Shown here piece by piece: positions 32,750-41,529 of a stretch of DNA of 64,000 nt (positions are counted from its first letter, which is position 1; every line of letters starts with the position of its first letter). The notes beneath the pieces were generated by a model. It saw only the letters and a list, made by a program, of their open reading frames with translations, made no database searches and was not told where the DNA came from. The stretch covers positions 33,652-97,651 of the forward strand of contig NZ_JABEMC010000009.1 in the NCBI RefSeq assembly GCF_013004595.1, given 5' to 3'. This DNA comes from Brevibacterium luteolum. GTDB lineage: Bacteria; Actinomycetota; Actinomycetes; Actinomycetales; Brevibacteriaceae. A program made the position numbers and the translations under genes.

Positions 32750-34255
32750 ATGTCCCGTATCACATGCCCCATTCTGGCCCAGCGGGTGACGAGCGCTGAC
32801 GAGGCCGCGACCCACATCAGCAACGGCGACAACGTCGCCATGAGCGGCTTCACCGGCTCCGGCTATCCCAAAGCCGTCCCCGGTGCACTCGCCGAGCAGA
32901 TCGCGAAAGCGCACGCCGCCGGCGACGAGTTCAGCATCGGGTTGCTCACCGGCGCCTCGACCGCACATGAGCTCGACGGAGTGCTCGCCGAGTCCAAGGG
33001 CGTGCATCTGCGGGCGCCGTTCAACACGGATCCGGACATGCGCGCAGGCATCAATTCCGGAGAGGTCGAATACGTCGACACCCACCTGAGCCACCTGGCC
33101 CAGCAGGTGTGGTTCGGCTTCTACGGCAACCTCGATGTTGCCGTTGTCGAGGTCGCGGCGGCGCTGCCCAACGGGCTGCTCGTGCCGTCCTCTTCGGTCG
33201 GAAATGACAAGACCTGGCTCGACCTGGCCGACAAGGTCATCATCGAAGTCAACTCCTGGCACCCGCGGGCCTTCGAAGGCTTCCACGACGTCTACTACGG
33301 CACCAAGCTGCCCCCGCACCGCAACCCGATCCAGATCCTGGAGCCCACCCAGCGCATCGGCGATCCGTACCTGCGCGTCGACCCGGACAAGGTCGTCGCC
33401 GTCGTCGAGACCAATGCTCCGGACCGCGACAACACCTTCGCCCCGGTCGATGCGAAGTCCGAGGCAATGGCCGGGTACCTCATCGACTTCCTGCGCCACG
33501 AGGTCAAGGCTGGGCGGATGCCGAAGAATCTGCTGCCGCTCCAGTCCGGTGTCGGCAACGTCGCCAACGCCGTGCTCGAAGGCCTGGCCGACTCCGAGTT
33601 CGAGCAACTCCACTCCTACACCGAGGTGATGCAGGACAACCTGCTCAAACTCATCGACACCGGGAAGATGGATTCGGTTTCGGCGACCGCATTCAGCCTC
33701 TCGCGCGAGGTAGCTGAGAAGTTCAACGCCAACGCTGAGTCGTACAAGGGCAAGATCCTGCTGCGCACCCAGGAGATGTCGAACCATCCGGAGATCATCC
33801 GCCGGCTTGGGGTCATCGCGATCAACGGGATGGTCGAAGCCGACATCTACGGCAACGTCAACTCCACCCATGTGCTCGGCGCGAAGATGATCAACGGCAT
33901 CGGCGGCTCCGGCGACTTCGCCCGCAACGCCTTCCTCAACTTCTTCGTCTCACCCTCGACCGCCAAGGACGGGGCGATCTCGTCGATTGTGCCGATGGCC
34001 TCGCATGTCGATCACACCGAGCACGACGTCCACGTCGTCATCACCGAGAACGGCATCGCCGATCTGCGCGGGGCCGCCCCGCGCCGGCGTGCGAAGAGGA
34101 TCATCGACAACTGCGCCCACCCGGACTACCGCGAGCGCCTGCACGACTACCTCGACCGCGCCTGGGCCGCCTCCGAGGGGGCCCGCCACACCCCGCACCT
34201 GCTCGATGAGGCGCTGAGCTGGCACCGAAGTCTGCGCGACACCGGCCGCATGTGA
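32750..34255 (+). CDS. Acetyl-CoA hydrolase/CoA-transferase (succinyl-CoA:acetate or propionyl-CoA type)
   Basis: A 501-residue protein of the Cat1/AarC/ScpC family, which moves CoA between short acyl groups and acetate or succinate. Conserved stretches are SGFTGSGYPK near the N-terminus, GVGNVANAVLEGL, EMSNHPEIIRRLG (Glu candidate for the acyl-enzyme lies in this region) and GIGGSGDFARNA. GATAAT (32738-32743) ends 6 nt before ATG, so translation is probably leaderless; a frame starting at 32714 has no support. Exact acyl specificity cannot be read from sequence. Confidence 0.87.
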   Translation: MSRITCPILAQRVTSADEAATHISNGDNVAMSGFTGSGYPKAVPGALAEQIAKAHAAGDEFSIGLLTGASTAHELDGVLAESKGVHLRAPFNTDPDMRAGINSGEVEYVDTHLSHLAQQVWFGFYGNLDVAVVEVAAALPNGLLVPSSSVGNDKTWLDLADKVIIEVNSWHPRAFEGFHDVYYGTKLPPHRNPIQILEPTQRIGDPYLRVDPDKVVAVVETNAPDRDNTFAPVDAKSEAMAGYLIDFLRHEVKAGRMPKNLLPLQSGVGNVANAVLEGLADSEFEQLHSYTEVMQDNLLKLIDTGKMDSVSATAFSLSREVAEKFNANAESYKGKILLRTQEMSNHPEIIRRLGVIAINGMVEADIYGNVNSTHVLGAKMINGIGGSGDFARNAFLNFFVSPSTAKDGAISSIVPMASHVDHTEHDVHVVITENGIADLRGAAPRRRAKRIIDNCAHPDYRERLHDYLDRAWAASEGARHTPHLLDEALSWHRSLRDTGRM

Positions 34256-34259
34256 GGCG

Positions 34260-34300
34260 ACCGGTGCCTCGGGAGCGGTGACCGGCGCCTCGGGAGCGGT
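34260..34300. repeat. Tandem pair of the dispersed intergenic repeat
   Basis: ACCGGTGCCTCGGGAGCGGT and ACCGGCGCCTCGGGAGCGGT stand 21 bp apart immediately after a stop codon. These are the best-preserved forward copies in the window and differ at one position. Confidence 0.7.
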
Positions 34301-34416
34301 TGTGCCAGTCTCGACACACAGCCGGGCAGCGGCGTGGAATCGGCTCACGGCTCGGTTACGATCGAAGCGACAATGAGCCGCCCGGCTCAACCCCGCCGAT
34401 TTCGCAGGGAGGGACC

Positions 34417-35193
34417 ATGAGTCACGATCAGCCGATGCGCGACGGGCATCGCCCGCCGCCGCCGATCGTCGGCGTGCAGGTGCCCTCCAGCGGGGTCAGC
34501 ACTCCGCCGCATCCTGGTTTCAGCGCGGCAACCCCACCGCACCATGGGGGCCGTGTCCCCAGCGCACCAACAGGAGGACCATCCATGACCGATACCCCAT
34601 CCCAGCCCGGCGGCTCACCGCAGCCGCACGGCCAGCCTGCCGGCAGCCAGCCCGGCGGCTCCCACTCCGCCCAGCCCGGCTACGGCTCTCAGCCCAGCGC
34701 ACAGCCGCAGGCCGGCTACGGCTCCCAGCCCGGCGGACAGCCCGGTTACGGATCGCAGCCCGGCGGCCCGGTCGCTCAGCAGCCCGGCCAGGGCCCCAGC
34801 TCCGGTTACGGCGCCCAGACCTATGGCAGCCCGCAGCCCGGCGCCGGCTACGGCGGCACCCCGCAGAAGTCCTACATCCTCACGTGGGTCTTCGCCCAGT
34901 TCCTCGGCAGCTGGGGCATCGACCACTTCTACCTCGGCAAGATCGGCACCGGTGTGGCCAAACTCCTGACCGCCGGCGGCCTGGGCATCTGGTCGATCAT
35001 CGACGTCTTCCTCACGATCTTCGGCAAGCGCACCGACTCCGAAGGCCGTCCGCTCGAAGGCTACGAGGAGCACCGGAAGATCACGATGATCATCTCGATC
35101 ATCCTCATCGTGCTCGGTGTGCTGTCGTCGATCGTCTGGATCATCATCGTCATCGCCACAGCGGCATCCTCGCCGGCGGTGTACAACGGCTGA
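34417..35193 (+). CDS. TM2-domain membrane protein with Gly/Pro/Gln-rich N-terminus and two possible starts
   Basis: The C-terminal half contains the TM2 module: YILTWVFAQFLGSWGIDHFYLGK followed by two helices and a GxxDxF-like IDVFLTIFG segment, then a third helix. The N-terminal ~150 residues are low-complexity repeats of QPGYGSQPGG type. ATG 34417 follows AGGGAGGG and gives 258 residues; ATG 34585 follows a stronger AGGAGG and gives ~202 residues beginning MTDTPSQPGG, as many homologues do. Both may be used. Function of TM2 proteins in bacteria is unknown. Confidence 0.8.
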   Translation: MSHDQPMRDGHRPPPPIVGVQVPSSGVSTPPHPGFSAATPPHHGGRVPSAPTGGPSMTDTPSQPGGSPQPHGQPAGSQPGGSHSAQPGYGSQPSAQPQAGYGSQPGGQPGYGSQPGGPVAQQPGQGPSSGYGAQTYGSPQPGAGYGGTPQKSYILTWVFAQFLGSWGIDHFYLGKIGTGVAKLLTAGGLGIWSIIDVFLTIFGKRTDSEGRPLEGYEEHRKITMIISIILIVLGVLSSIVWIIIVIATAASSPAVYNG

Positions 35194-35326
35194 TCACCCG
35201 GCTGCGGTGAGTCCTCGCCGCAGCCACCGGATCGCGTGAGCGGCCGGGACGGGCACTGTGCTCGTCCCGGCCGCTGCGCGATTCGCCCCCTGTCGGCTTG
35301 TGGGTGCGGCGATTAGAATGACCGGC

Positions 35327-35653
35327 ATGAGTATTCCAAGCTGCAGCATCACCGAGATCCCCGAGGGTGCCAACATCCTCGATGTCCGCGAAGACGATGA
35401 GTTCGCCGCAGGCCATATCGACGGCGCCCAGCACATCAGGCTCTCCGACCTGCCGGTGCGCTACGGCGAGGTGCCGATGGACGAGGACGTCTACGTCATC
35501 TGCCGCTCCGGCGGGCGCTCGCGCACCGCGACCGAGTGGCTGAACAAGAACGGCTTCGACGCCATCAACGTCAACGGCGGCATGGGTGCCTGGCACCTCG
35601 ACAACGGCCGTCCGATCGTCGGCGACACCGACGCAGAACCGCACGTCAAGTGA
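35327..35653 (+). CDS. Rhodanese-like domain protein
   Basis: A 108-residue single-domain rhodanese: ILDVREDDEFAAGHIDGAQH (CH2A-like motif), then the active-site loop ICRSGGRSRTA with the catalytic Cys, and a final GGMGAW. Such enzymes transfer sulfane sulfur. TAGAAT (35314-35319) lies 7 nt before ATG 35327, indicating a leaderless message; the longer frame from 35258 starts inside unsupported sequence. Confidence 0.9.
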   Translation: MSIPSCSITEIPEGANILDVREDDEFAAGHIDGAQHIRLSDLPVRYGEVPMDEDVYVICRSGGRSRTATEWLNKNGFDAINVNGGMGAWHLDNGRPIVGDTDAEPHVK

Positions 35654-35687
35654 CCACCCGCGGCGGCAAGCCGACTTGCCGCCCAAC

Positions 35688-35704
35688 CACCGCCTCGGGC
35701 GCGG
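35688..35704. repeat. Dispersed intergenic repeat copy
   Basis: CACCGCCTCGGGCGCGG sits between the rhodanese stop and the phosphoglucomutase gene in the forward orientation. Confidence 0.6.
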
Positions 35705-35816
35705 CGTTCTCACCAGCTGGGACGCCGCGCCCGCGCTGTCTCGGCCAGCTGGCCGCATGGCGAGATGATTCAGCTTTCGACTACGTTTCGGCGCGCGGCT
35801 CTGAGAAAGTGTGTCT

Positions 35817-37466
35817 ATGAATGTTCGTGCAGGAGAACCCGCAGCTGAGTCGGATCTGGTCTCGATCCCCGATCTGCTCGATGACTACCACGACATCGTC
35901 CCTGATCCGAGTGATCCCGCCCAGCGGGTGAGCTTCGGGACGTCGGGGCATCGGGGCAGTTCGAGTGCCGGGTCGTTCAACGAAGCGCACATCACCGCGA
36001 TCACGGCCGCGATCGTCGAGTACCGTCGGGAGCAGGGCTACACCGGTCCGCTCTACCTGGCCCGGGACACCCATGCGCTGTCGGAGCCGGCGCTGCTGAC
36101 GACCTTGGAGGTGCTCTCGGCCGCCGAGGTGCCGACGATGATCGATGAGCGCGACGGCTACACCCCCACCCCGGTGCTCTCGCACGCGATCCTCAAGCAC
36201 AACGCCTCGCGCGGCAGCGCGCAGGGCCTGGCCGACGGCATCGTCATCACGCCTTCGCACAACCCACCCTCGGACGGCGGCTTCAAGTACAACCCGCCGC
36301 ACGGCGGGCCGGCCGGCTCATCGGTGACCACCTGGATCGAGAACCGGGCGAACGAACTGCTCGAAGCCGGCTGGGAGAAGATCCCCCGGCAGGCGTTCCA
36401 GCGGGCCTTCCACCTCGATGAGACGATGAACTTCGACTTCACCTCCAGCTATGTCGACGACCTGGAGAAGGTCATCGACATCGCTGCGATCCGCGGCTCC
36501 GGGCTGCACATCGGTGCCGACCCGATGGGCGGAGCGGCCGCGGACTACTGGCCGATCATTGCCGAGCGCCTCGACCTCAACATCGACGTCGTCAACGCCG
36601 AGGTCGACCCGACGTGGTCGTTCATGACGCTGGACTGGGACGGCAAGATCCGGATGGACTGCTCCTCGCCGCACGCGATGGCCTCACTCATCGCCAACCG
36701 GAACCGGTTCGACATCGCCACCGGCAATGACGCCGACGCCGACCGGCACGGCATCGTGACCCCGGATGCCGGACTCATGAACCCCAACCACTACCTCGCC
36801 GCCGCCGTCGACTACCTCTTCACCCACCGGCCGGACTGGCCGAAGGACACGAAGATCGGCAAGACCGCGGTGACCAGCGGCATCATCGACCGGATCGCCG
36901 CTGCCCGCGGCCGGGAGCTGTATGAGGTGCCGGTGGGCTTTAAGTACTTCGTGTCCGGACTGCTCGACGGCAGTGTGGGCTTCGGCGGAGAGGAGTCGGC
37001 AGGCGCCTCGTTCCTCGCCTTCGACGGCAGCGCCTGGACGACCGACAAGGACGGGATGCTGCTGTGTCTGCTGGCTGCTGAGATGACCGCGGTGACCGGC
37101 AAGACGCCCTCGCAGCTGTATGCCGGGCTGGCCGCCGAGCACGGTGAGAGCGCCTACGCCCGCATCGACGCTGCGGCCACCCGCGAGCAGAAGGCCGCGC
37201 TCAAGCAGCTCAGCCCCGCGCAGGTCAGTGCCGATACGCTCGCCGGTGAGCCGATCACCGCCAAGCTCACCGAGGCTCCCGGTGATGGCGAGGCACTCGG
37301 CGGGCTCAAGGTGACAACCGAGAGCGCCTGGTTCGCCGCGCGCCCCTCAGGCACCGAGAATGTCTACAAGATCTACGCCGAGTCGTTCAAGGGCGCCGAG
37401 CACCTCGCCGAGGTCCAGGCTGAGGCGAAGGCTGTCGTCGACGGGGTCATCGGATCACAGCCCTGA
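35817..37466 (+). CDS. pgm: Phosphoglucomutase (alpha-D-glucose phosphate-specific)
   Basis: A 549-residue enzyme interconverting glucose 1- and 6-phosphate. FGTSGHRGSS is the N-terminal family motif, TPSHNPPSDGGFKYN carries the phosphoserine, GNDADADRHGIV is the metal loop, GFGGEESAGASFL binds the sugar, and RPSGTENVYKIYAES binds phosphate. Length and motif order match E. coli Pgm. ATG 35817 has a weak GAGAAAG 8 nt upstream; GTG 35811 is an alternative. Confidence 0.95.
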   Translation: MNVRAGEPAAESDLVSIPDLLDDYHDIVPDPSDPAQRVSFGTSGHRGSSSAGSFNEAHITAITAAIVEYRREQGYTGPLYLARDTHALSEPALLTTLEVLSAAEVPTMIDERDGYTPTPVLSHAILKHNASRGSAQGLADGIVITPSHNPPSDGGFKYNPPHGGPAGSSVTTWIENRANELLEAGWEKIPRQAFQRAFHLDETMNFDFTSSYVDDLEKVIDIAAIRGSGLHIGADPMGGAAADYWPIIAERLDLNIDVVNAEVDPTWSFMTLDWDGKIRMDCSSPHAMASLIANRNRFDIATGNDADADRHGIVTPDAGLMNPNHYLAAAVDYLFTHRPDWPKDTKIGKTAVTSGIIDRIAAARGRELYEVPVGFKYFVSGLLDGSVGFGGEESAGASFLAFDGSAWTTDKDGMLLCLLAAEMTAVTGKTPSQLYAGLAAEHGESAYARIDAAATREQKAALKQLSPAQVSADTLAGEPITAKLTEAPGDGEALGGLKVTTESAWFAARPSGTENVYKIYAESFKGAEHLAEVQAEAKAVVDGVIGSQP

Positions 37467-37496
37467 GATCGCCCACGCACAGCGCAGACGTCCGCC

Positions 37497-37679
37497 TTGT
37501 CTGCAGCACTGACCGTGATAGCTGTACCGGACGGTGAATGTGTGCGCGGATGGGTCACGTGCGACTCTCAGACCGAACTCTGGGACGAAGATCTCGTCGA
37601 CGACCGGCCCGTCGGAGCAGTCAGCCTCGGCTTCATGCTCACACTGCAGGAAGGACTGCTCGCCGCACTCGGATACTGA
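37497..37679 (+). CDS. Small hypothetical ORF after pgm
   Basis: A 60-codon frame (TTG or a later GTG start) encoding VIAVPDGECVRGWVTCDSQT and an acidic, then hydrophobic C-terminus (GFMLTLQEGLLAALGY). Third positions are GC-biased and it lies in a gap otherwise without genes, but it has no ribosome site and I know no family. It may be noise; the opposite strand also reads open here. Confidence 0.3.
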   Translation: MSAALTVIAVPDGECVRGWVTCDSQTELWDEDLVDDRPVGAVSLGFMLTLQEGLLAALGY

Positions 37680-37699
37680 GGCGCCCGCTCCCGCGCATC

Positions 37700-37717
37700 C
37701 ACCGCCTCGGGACCGGT
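37700..37717. repeat. Dispersed intergenic repeat copy
   Basis: CACCGCCTCGGGACCGGT, forward orientation, about 55 bp before the MFS promoter. Confidence 0.6.
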
Positions 37718-37784
37718 GCCGCGGTGACCAATCACACCACGGAATCGAGCCTGCCGGCAGGCGGGTGCGGGATAGACTGTCCTG

Positions 37785-39047
37785 ATGTTCCGCAACTATC
37801 AGGAGATCTTCTCCCTGCCCGGAGCATTGAAGTTCTCGCTGGCGGGACTCATCGCGCGCTTCCCCATCGCCATCCTCGGACTCGGCATCGTCCTCTTCAT
37901 CCAGGGTGTGCTCGGATCGTACGCGCTCGCCGGTCTGGTCGCAGCGGTCTTCATGCTCGTCCAGGCAGTCTCGAACCCGATCATCGCCCGCCTCGTCGAC
38001 GCCCACGGCCAGGCGCGCATCATGCTGCCCGTCGTCGTCATCCACGTCATCGGGCTCATCATGCTGCTCATCGCCGTCTACCAGAGCTGGTGGATGGGCC
38101 TCGTCTTCGTCTTCGCCGGCATCTCCGGCGCGACGGTCGGCTCGCTCGGCTCGCTCGTGCGCGCCCGCTGGAACGCGATCGTGACCAGCCGCAAACAGCT
38201 CGACACCGCCTTCAGCTGGGAATCGGTGGCCGACGAGATGCTCTTCGTCACCGGCCCGATGATCGTCACGTTCCTCGCGACCATCATCTACCCGGCCGCC
38301 GGCATCATCGCCTCGCTGCTCACGACGATCTTCGGCTCAGCGCTGTTCTACAGCCAGAAGTCCACCGAACCGGTCCCGCAGCCCCGCCAGCGCGGTGCGG
38401 CGAAGGGCAGGGTGCTGTCCAATCTCGGCATCTTCATGGTCATCGTCGCCCATGCCGTGCTCGGCGTGAACTTCGGCGCCCTCGACATCATCGCCGTGGC
38501 CTTCGCAGAGGAATCCGGGCACAAGCCGATGGCCGGCGTGCTCGTGAGCGCCATGGCGCTCGGCTCGCTGCTGGCCGGCATCCTCTACGGCGTGCGCACC
38601 TGGAAGTCCCCCGTCCAGCACCGCCTGGCGATCGCACTGACATGCCTGGCCGCGCTCACCTGGCCGATGCTGCTGGCAGGCTCGATGCTGACCTTCGGGC
38701 TCACGATCTTCGCCGTCGGCCTGGCGCTGGCTCCCTCGCTCATCGCCGCTGCCTCCGTCATCCAGGAGCTCGCCCCGCCGCACCGGCTGACCGAGGCGCT
38801 GGCCTGGATCGGCACAGCGCTCGGCTTCGGCGTCTCGATCGGATCGGCGGTCTCCGGCGTCATCATCGACACCCTCGGCGCACGCAACGCCCTCATCCTC
38901 CCGGCCGTCTGCGCGACCCTGGCCGCAGTCCTCGCGATCGCGTTCAACCGGCAGATGGATCCGGCCACGCGCAGCCATGCCGCGCGCCAGAACCGCACGG
39001 TCATCAACACCATCACCGACGACGATGCGGCTTCCGCTCAGAGCTGA
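37785..39047 (+). CDS. MFS transporter
   Basis: A 420-residue, 12-helix major facilitator protein. The cytoplasmic loop between TM2 and TM3 reads RLVDAHGQARIM, a variant of the MFS motif A, and the centre has SWESVADEMLFVTGP, also found in modified form in the transporter at 47014, so the two are distant paralogues. The substrate is unknown. TAGACT (37773-37778) lies 6 nt before ATG 37785, fitting a leaderless start. The Arg-rich frame over the same DNA is a shadow. Confidence 0.85.
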   Translation: MFRNYQEIFSLPGALKFSLAGLIARFPIAILGLGIVLFIQGVLGSYALAGLVAAVFMLVQAVSNPIIARLVDAHGQARIMLPVVVIHVIGLIMLLIAVYQSWWMGLVFVFAGISGATVGSLGSLVRARWNAIVTSRKQLDTAFSWESVADEMLFVTGPMIVTFLATIIYPAAGIIASLLTTIFGSALFYSQKSTEPVPQPRQRGAAKGRVLSNLGIFMVIVAHAVLGVNFGALDIIAVAFAEESGHKPMAGVLVSAMALGSLLAGILYGVRTWKSPVQHRLAIALTCLAALTWPMLLAGSMLTFGLTIFAVGLALAPSLIAAASVIQELAPPHRLTEALAWIGTALGFGVSIGSAVSGVIIDTLGARNALILPAVCATLAAVLAIAFNRQMDPATRSHAARQNRTVINTITDDDAASAQS

Positions 39048-39208
39048 AAACGCAGGTGCGGGCCCTTGCCGGTTCGACGTTCAATGATTGGCATAAATGA
39101 TTACTGGACAGTTATAGTAGATCAGCCGTGGTGGCCAGGCTGAAAGAGTGCGTGGCTGCCATGGCATTTCACTTTCCGCCAGCGCATGGCGCTGGCCTGG
39201 TGACGATG

Positions 39209-39227
39209 ACCGCTCCCGAGGCGGTGG
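39209..39227. repeat. Dispersed intergenic repeat copy
   Basis: ACCGCTCCCGAGGCGGTGG is the full reverse-orientation consensus, in the gap between the MFS gene and the FAD enzyme leader. Confidence 0.65.
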
Positions 39228-39319
39228 CCGGGTCGCCGAGCTCGGGGAACTGGGACGGCGGAGTCCAGCCGATTCGCATTACCTTTCAGTAACTGGCGCC
39301 GGGCGGGTAGCGTATCAGC

Positions 39320-39451
39320 ATGCGCCCTCTGCCGGTCCGCGCCCGCGCCCGCGCCGCCTGCTCACAGGCATGCCGCATCGACTCCCGCCCCCGCTGCCTT
39401 CGTCCTGCCGGATCCGCCGCCCGGGACCTGTCTGGGCTGATCTCGCCATGA
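39320..39451 (+). CDS. Possible leaderless leader ORF, translationally coupled to the FAD monooxygenase
   Basis: A 43-codon Arg/Ala-rich frame whose ATG lies 6 nt after a TAGCGT -10 box (39308-39313), the same geometry as the leaderless genes in this window. Its stop overlaps the ATG of the next gene as ATGA. That gene has no ribosome site of its own, so reading this frame could deliver ribosomes to it. The peptide has no known domain; Arg and Cys content could hint at attenuation, but that is speculation. Confidence 0.4.
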   Translation: MRPLPVRARARAACSQACRIDSRPRCLRPAGSAARDLSGLISP

Positions 39452-40596
39452 AGGTCGCCGTCGTCGGGTCTGGGATCGGCGGACTGGCCGCCGCGATCGG
39501 ACTGCAGCGTGCCGGCGCCGAGGTGACGGTCGTCGAACAGTCCGCCGGCCTGCGTCCGCATGGATCGGGCCTGTCGATCTTCGGCAATGGGCTGCGCGCC
39601 CTCGATGCGCTCGGCCTCGGTGCGGACTTCCGGGCGATCAGCACCGCGCAGGCTGCCGAGCTGACCGGCGGGCAGCGTCGCCCCGACGGCAGCTGGGTGA
39701 GTGTCTACCCGATGGATGCCGTCGCCCAGCTGCGCATCGTCGACCGCGCGGACCTGCATGCGATGCTCACCGCCGCGCTGGCACCGGGCACGGTTCGCTC
39801 CGGCGCCCCGGTCACCGGCTGCTCCCCCGACGGGACGCTCAGTGTTGCAGGCCGGGAGGATGAGCGCTTCGATGTCATCATCGGTGCCGACGGCCTGCGC
39901 AGCACCGTGCGCACCGCCTGGCCTGCCGATCCCGGCATCCGCTACGCCGGATATGGGTCCTGGCGCGGGATCACGCAGCAGCCCGTTGAGCTGCACGGCG
40001 AGGCCGGTGAGACCTGGGGTGTGGACACGCGCTTCGGGCTCGCCCCGCTCGGTGATGGCCGCGTGTACTGGTTCGGCGTCATCGACGCCCCGGCCGGCCG
40101 GCGGTTTTCGGCAGACCGTCAGGCGGTCGCTGCGGTCTTCGCCGACTGGCACGCTCCGATCCCCGAACTCATCGCCGCCACGAACCCTGCCGCCATCAGC
40201 TACCTGCCGATCGAGGAGCTCGCCGGACGACTGCCGTCCTTTGTGCGCGGCCGGATCGTCCTCCTCGGCGATGCCGCCCACGCGATGACACCCAACCTCG
40301 GGCAGGGCGGCAACCAGGCTCTCGAAGACGCCGCAACACTCACCCGGCTGCTCGCCCCGCTCACCGCAGCCAACGCGCACGACACCGGCCGGCTCATCGT
40401 CGCCCTCGACCGCTATGACGCGCTGCGCCGCCCGCGCACTCAGCAGGTCGCCGCCCGTTCGCGGCTGGTCGGCCAGATCGCCCACCGCCCCGGCCCACAG
40501 CTGAGCCGACTGCGCGATCGGCTCATGCACCTCATACCCGCATCCGTCCTGCGCCGGCAGCTGGACGCACTGCAGGACTGGCAGACCCCAGCCTGA
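39448..40596 (+). CDS. FAD-dependent monooxygenase (salicylate hydroxylase-like)
   Basis: A 382-residue group A flavoprotein: GSGIGGLAAAIGLQRAG (FAD Rossmann GxGxxG), VIGADGLRSTVR (DG motif), and LLGDAAHAMTPNLGQGGNQA (GD motif and following Pro), then EDAATL. Such enzymes hydroxylate aromatic rings or unsaturated rings using NAD(P)H; the substrate is unknown. ATG 39448 overlaps the short upstream frame; the first ~100 codons of the longer frame from 39148 are Arg/Pro-rich and not supported. Confidence 0.88.
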   Translation: MKVAVVGSGIGGLAAAIGLQRAGAEVTVVEQSAGLRPHGSGLSIFGNGLRALDALGLGADFRAISTAQAAELTGGQRRPDGSWVSVYPMDAVAQLRIVDRADLHAMLTAALAPGTVRSGAPVTGCSPDGTLSVAGREDERFDVIIGADGLRSTVRTAWPADPGIRYAGYGSWRGITQQPVELHGEAGETWGVDTRFGLAPLGDGRVYWFGVIDAPAGRRFSADRQAVAAVFADWHAPIPELIAATNPAAISYLPIEELAGRLPSFVRGRIVLLGDAAHAMTPNLGQGGNQALEDAATLTRLLAPLTAANAHDTGRLIVALDRYDALRRPRTQQVAARSRLVGQIAHRPGPQLSRLRDRLMHLIPASVLRRQLDALQDWQTPA

Positions 40597-40616
40597 CGCG
40601 CACCGTCCCCACGCGA

Positions 40617-40667
40617 CCCCCGCCTCGGGCACGGCCCCGCAGAGCCGACCTGCACCTCGGGCACGGC
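40617..40667. repeat. Two dispersed intergenic repeat copies
   Basis: ACCCCCGCCTCGGGCACGGC and TGCACCTCGGGCACGGC are 34 bp apart in the gap between convergent genes. A third degenerate copy with CCTCTCGAGAACGG follows at about 40680. Confidence 0.6.
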
Positions 40668-40757
40668 CCCGCATGACCGGCCTCTCGAGAACGGATCCCC
40701 GGCCGAGGCGGGTGCGGGCGCACCCCTCGACCGGGGATCCGATGCCAGGTCAGGCGA

Positions 40758-41429
40758 TCAGCTGCGCGGGGCAGGACCCTTCGGGTCGTCGCCTTCGGTG
40801 CCGGGCAGGCCCTGGCGCTTGCGCATGAGCAGCAGCACCACGAGGGCGAGGACAGCCAGGCCGCCGATGCCGAGCAGGATCATCATCGGCATGGACATGC
40901 CGCCGGCCTCATCGCTGGTGAGCTCGCCGCGGTCCTGGGACTCACGGTCCGGGGCGTCGACGGCTGAGCCGCCGAGTCCAGCGGATTCCTCACCGGCACC
41001 GGCGCCCTCGGTGGCCTCACCGGACTGGGCCTCGCCGCCGCCGGAGCCGTCGTCCTTGAGGGTGAAGTCGAAGGAGCCGCTGATGGGGTGGCCGTCTTCG
41101 GAGACGACGCGCCAGTTGACGGTGTACGCACCGGGCTTGAGGTCATCGGGCAGCGCCGACTTCAGGGTGCGGTTCTCGATGGTGATCTCACCGGCGGAGA
41201 CGTCGGTTCCGTCGTGCATCACCTTGATCTCAGCGCCGACCTGCTGCAGCTGGCCGGAGAACTCCATCTCCAGCCAGTCCGGCTGCTCGTCGAGTTCCTC
41301 ACCATGCTCCGGGTTCGAGCTGACGAGGCGGTCGTGGGCGCTGGCGGGGGCTGACCAGAGCAGCGTGAAGCCCAGGGCCACAGCCGCGACGATCGCCAGC
41401 AGGGAAGTCGAGAAGGTGCGGATATTCAA
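40758..41429 (-). CDS. copC: CopC-domain copper resistance protein, membrane-anchored
   Basis: A 223-residue exported protein: signal peptide ending APASAHDRLVSS, so the mature protein starts at or near a His as in CopC; an Ig-like CopC domain (~35-130) with VVSEDGHPISGSFDF, where the Asp-x-His segment completes a Cu(II) site; a Gly/Glu/Ala-rich linker; and a C-terminal helix with basic tail. The start is TTG 41429, with GGAG exactly 7 nt upstream; no in-frame ATG has comparable support. It is distant from the copper island and no CopD follows. Confidence 0.85.
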   Translation of the reverse strand: MNIRTFSTSLLAIVAAVALGFTLLWSAPASAHDRLVSSNPEHGEELDEQPDWLEMEFSGQLQQVGAEIKVMHDGTDVSAGEITIENRTLKSALPDDLKPGAYTVNWRVVSEDGHPISGSFDFTLKDDGSGGGEAQSGEATEGAGAGEESAGLGGSAVDAPDRESQDRGELTSDEAGGMSMPMMILLGIGGLAVLALVVLLLMRKRQGLPGTEGDDPKGPAPRS

Positions 41430-41529
41430 AGGGATACTCCAATCAGGGCGGACTCGCGCCCTCATTATCCACCATCGACCTGGCCGCTGCCTGCATATGG
41501 GGGCGGGGTCCATTACGACTTGGCTACGA

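Noticed and set aside
37538..39100. 520-codon Arg/Pro-rich frame over the MFS gene
   Set aside because: It is the +2 frame of a GC-rich membrane-protein gene; composition is typical of a shadow and no domain is recognisable.
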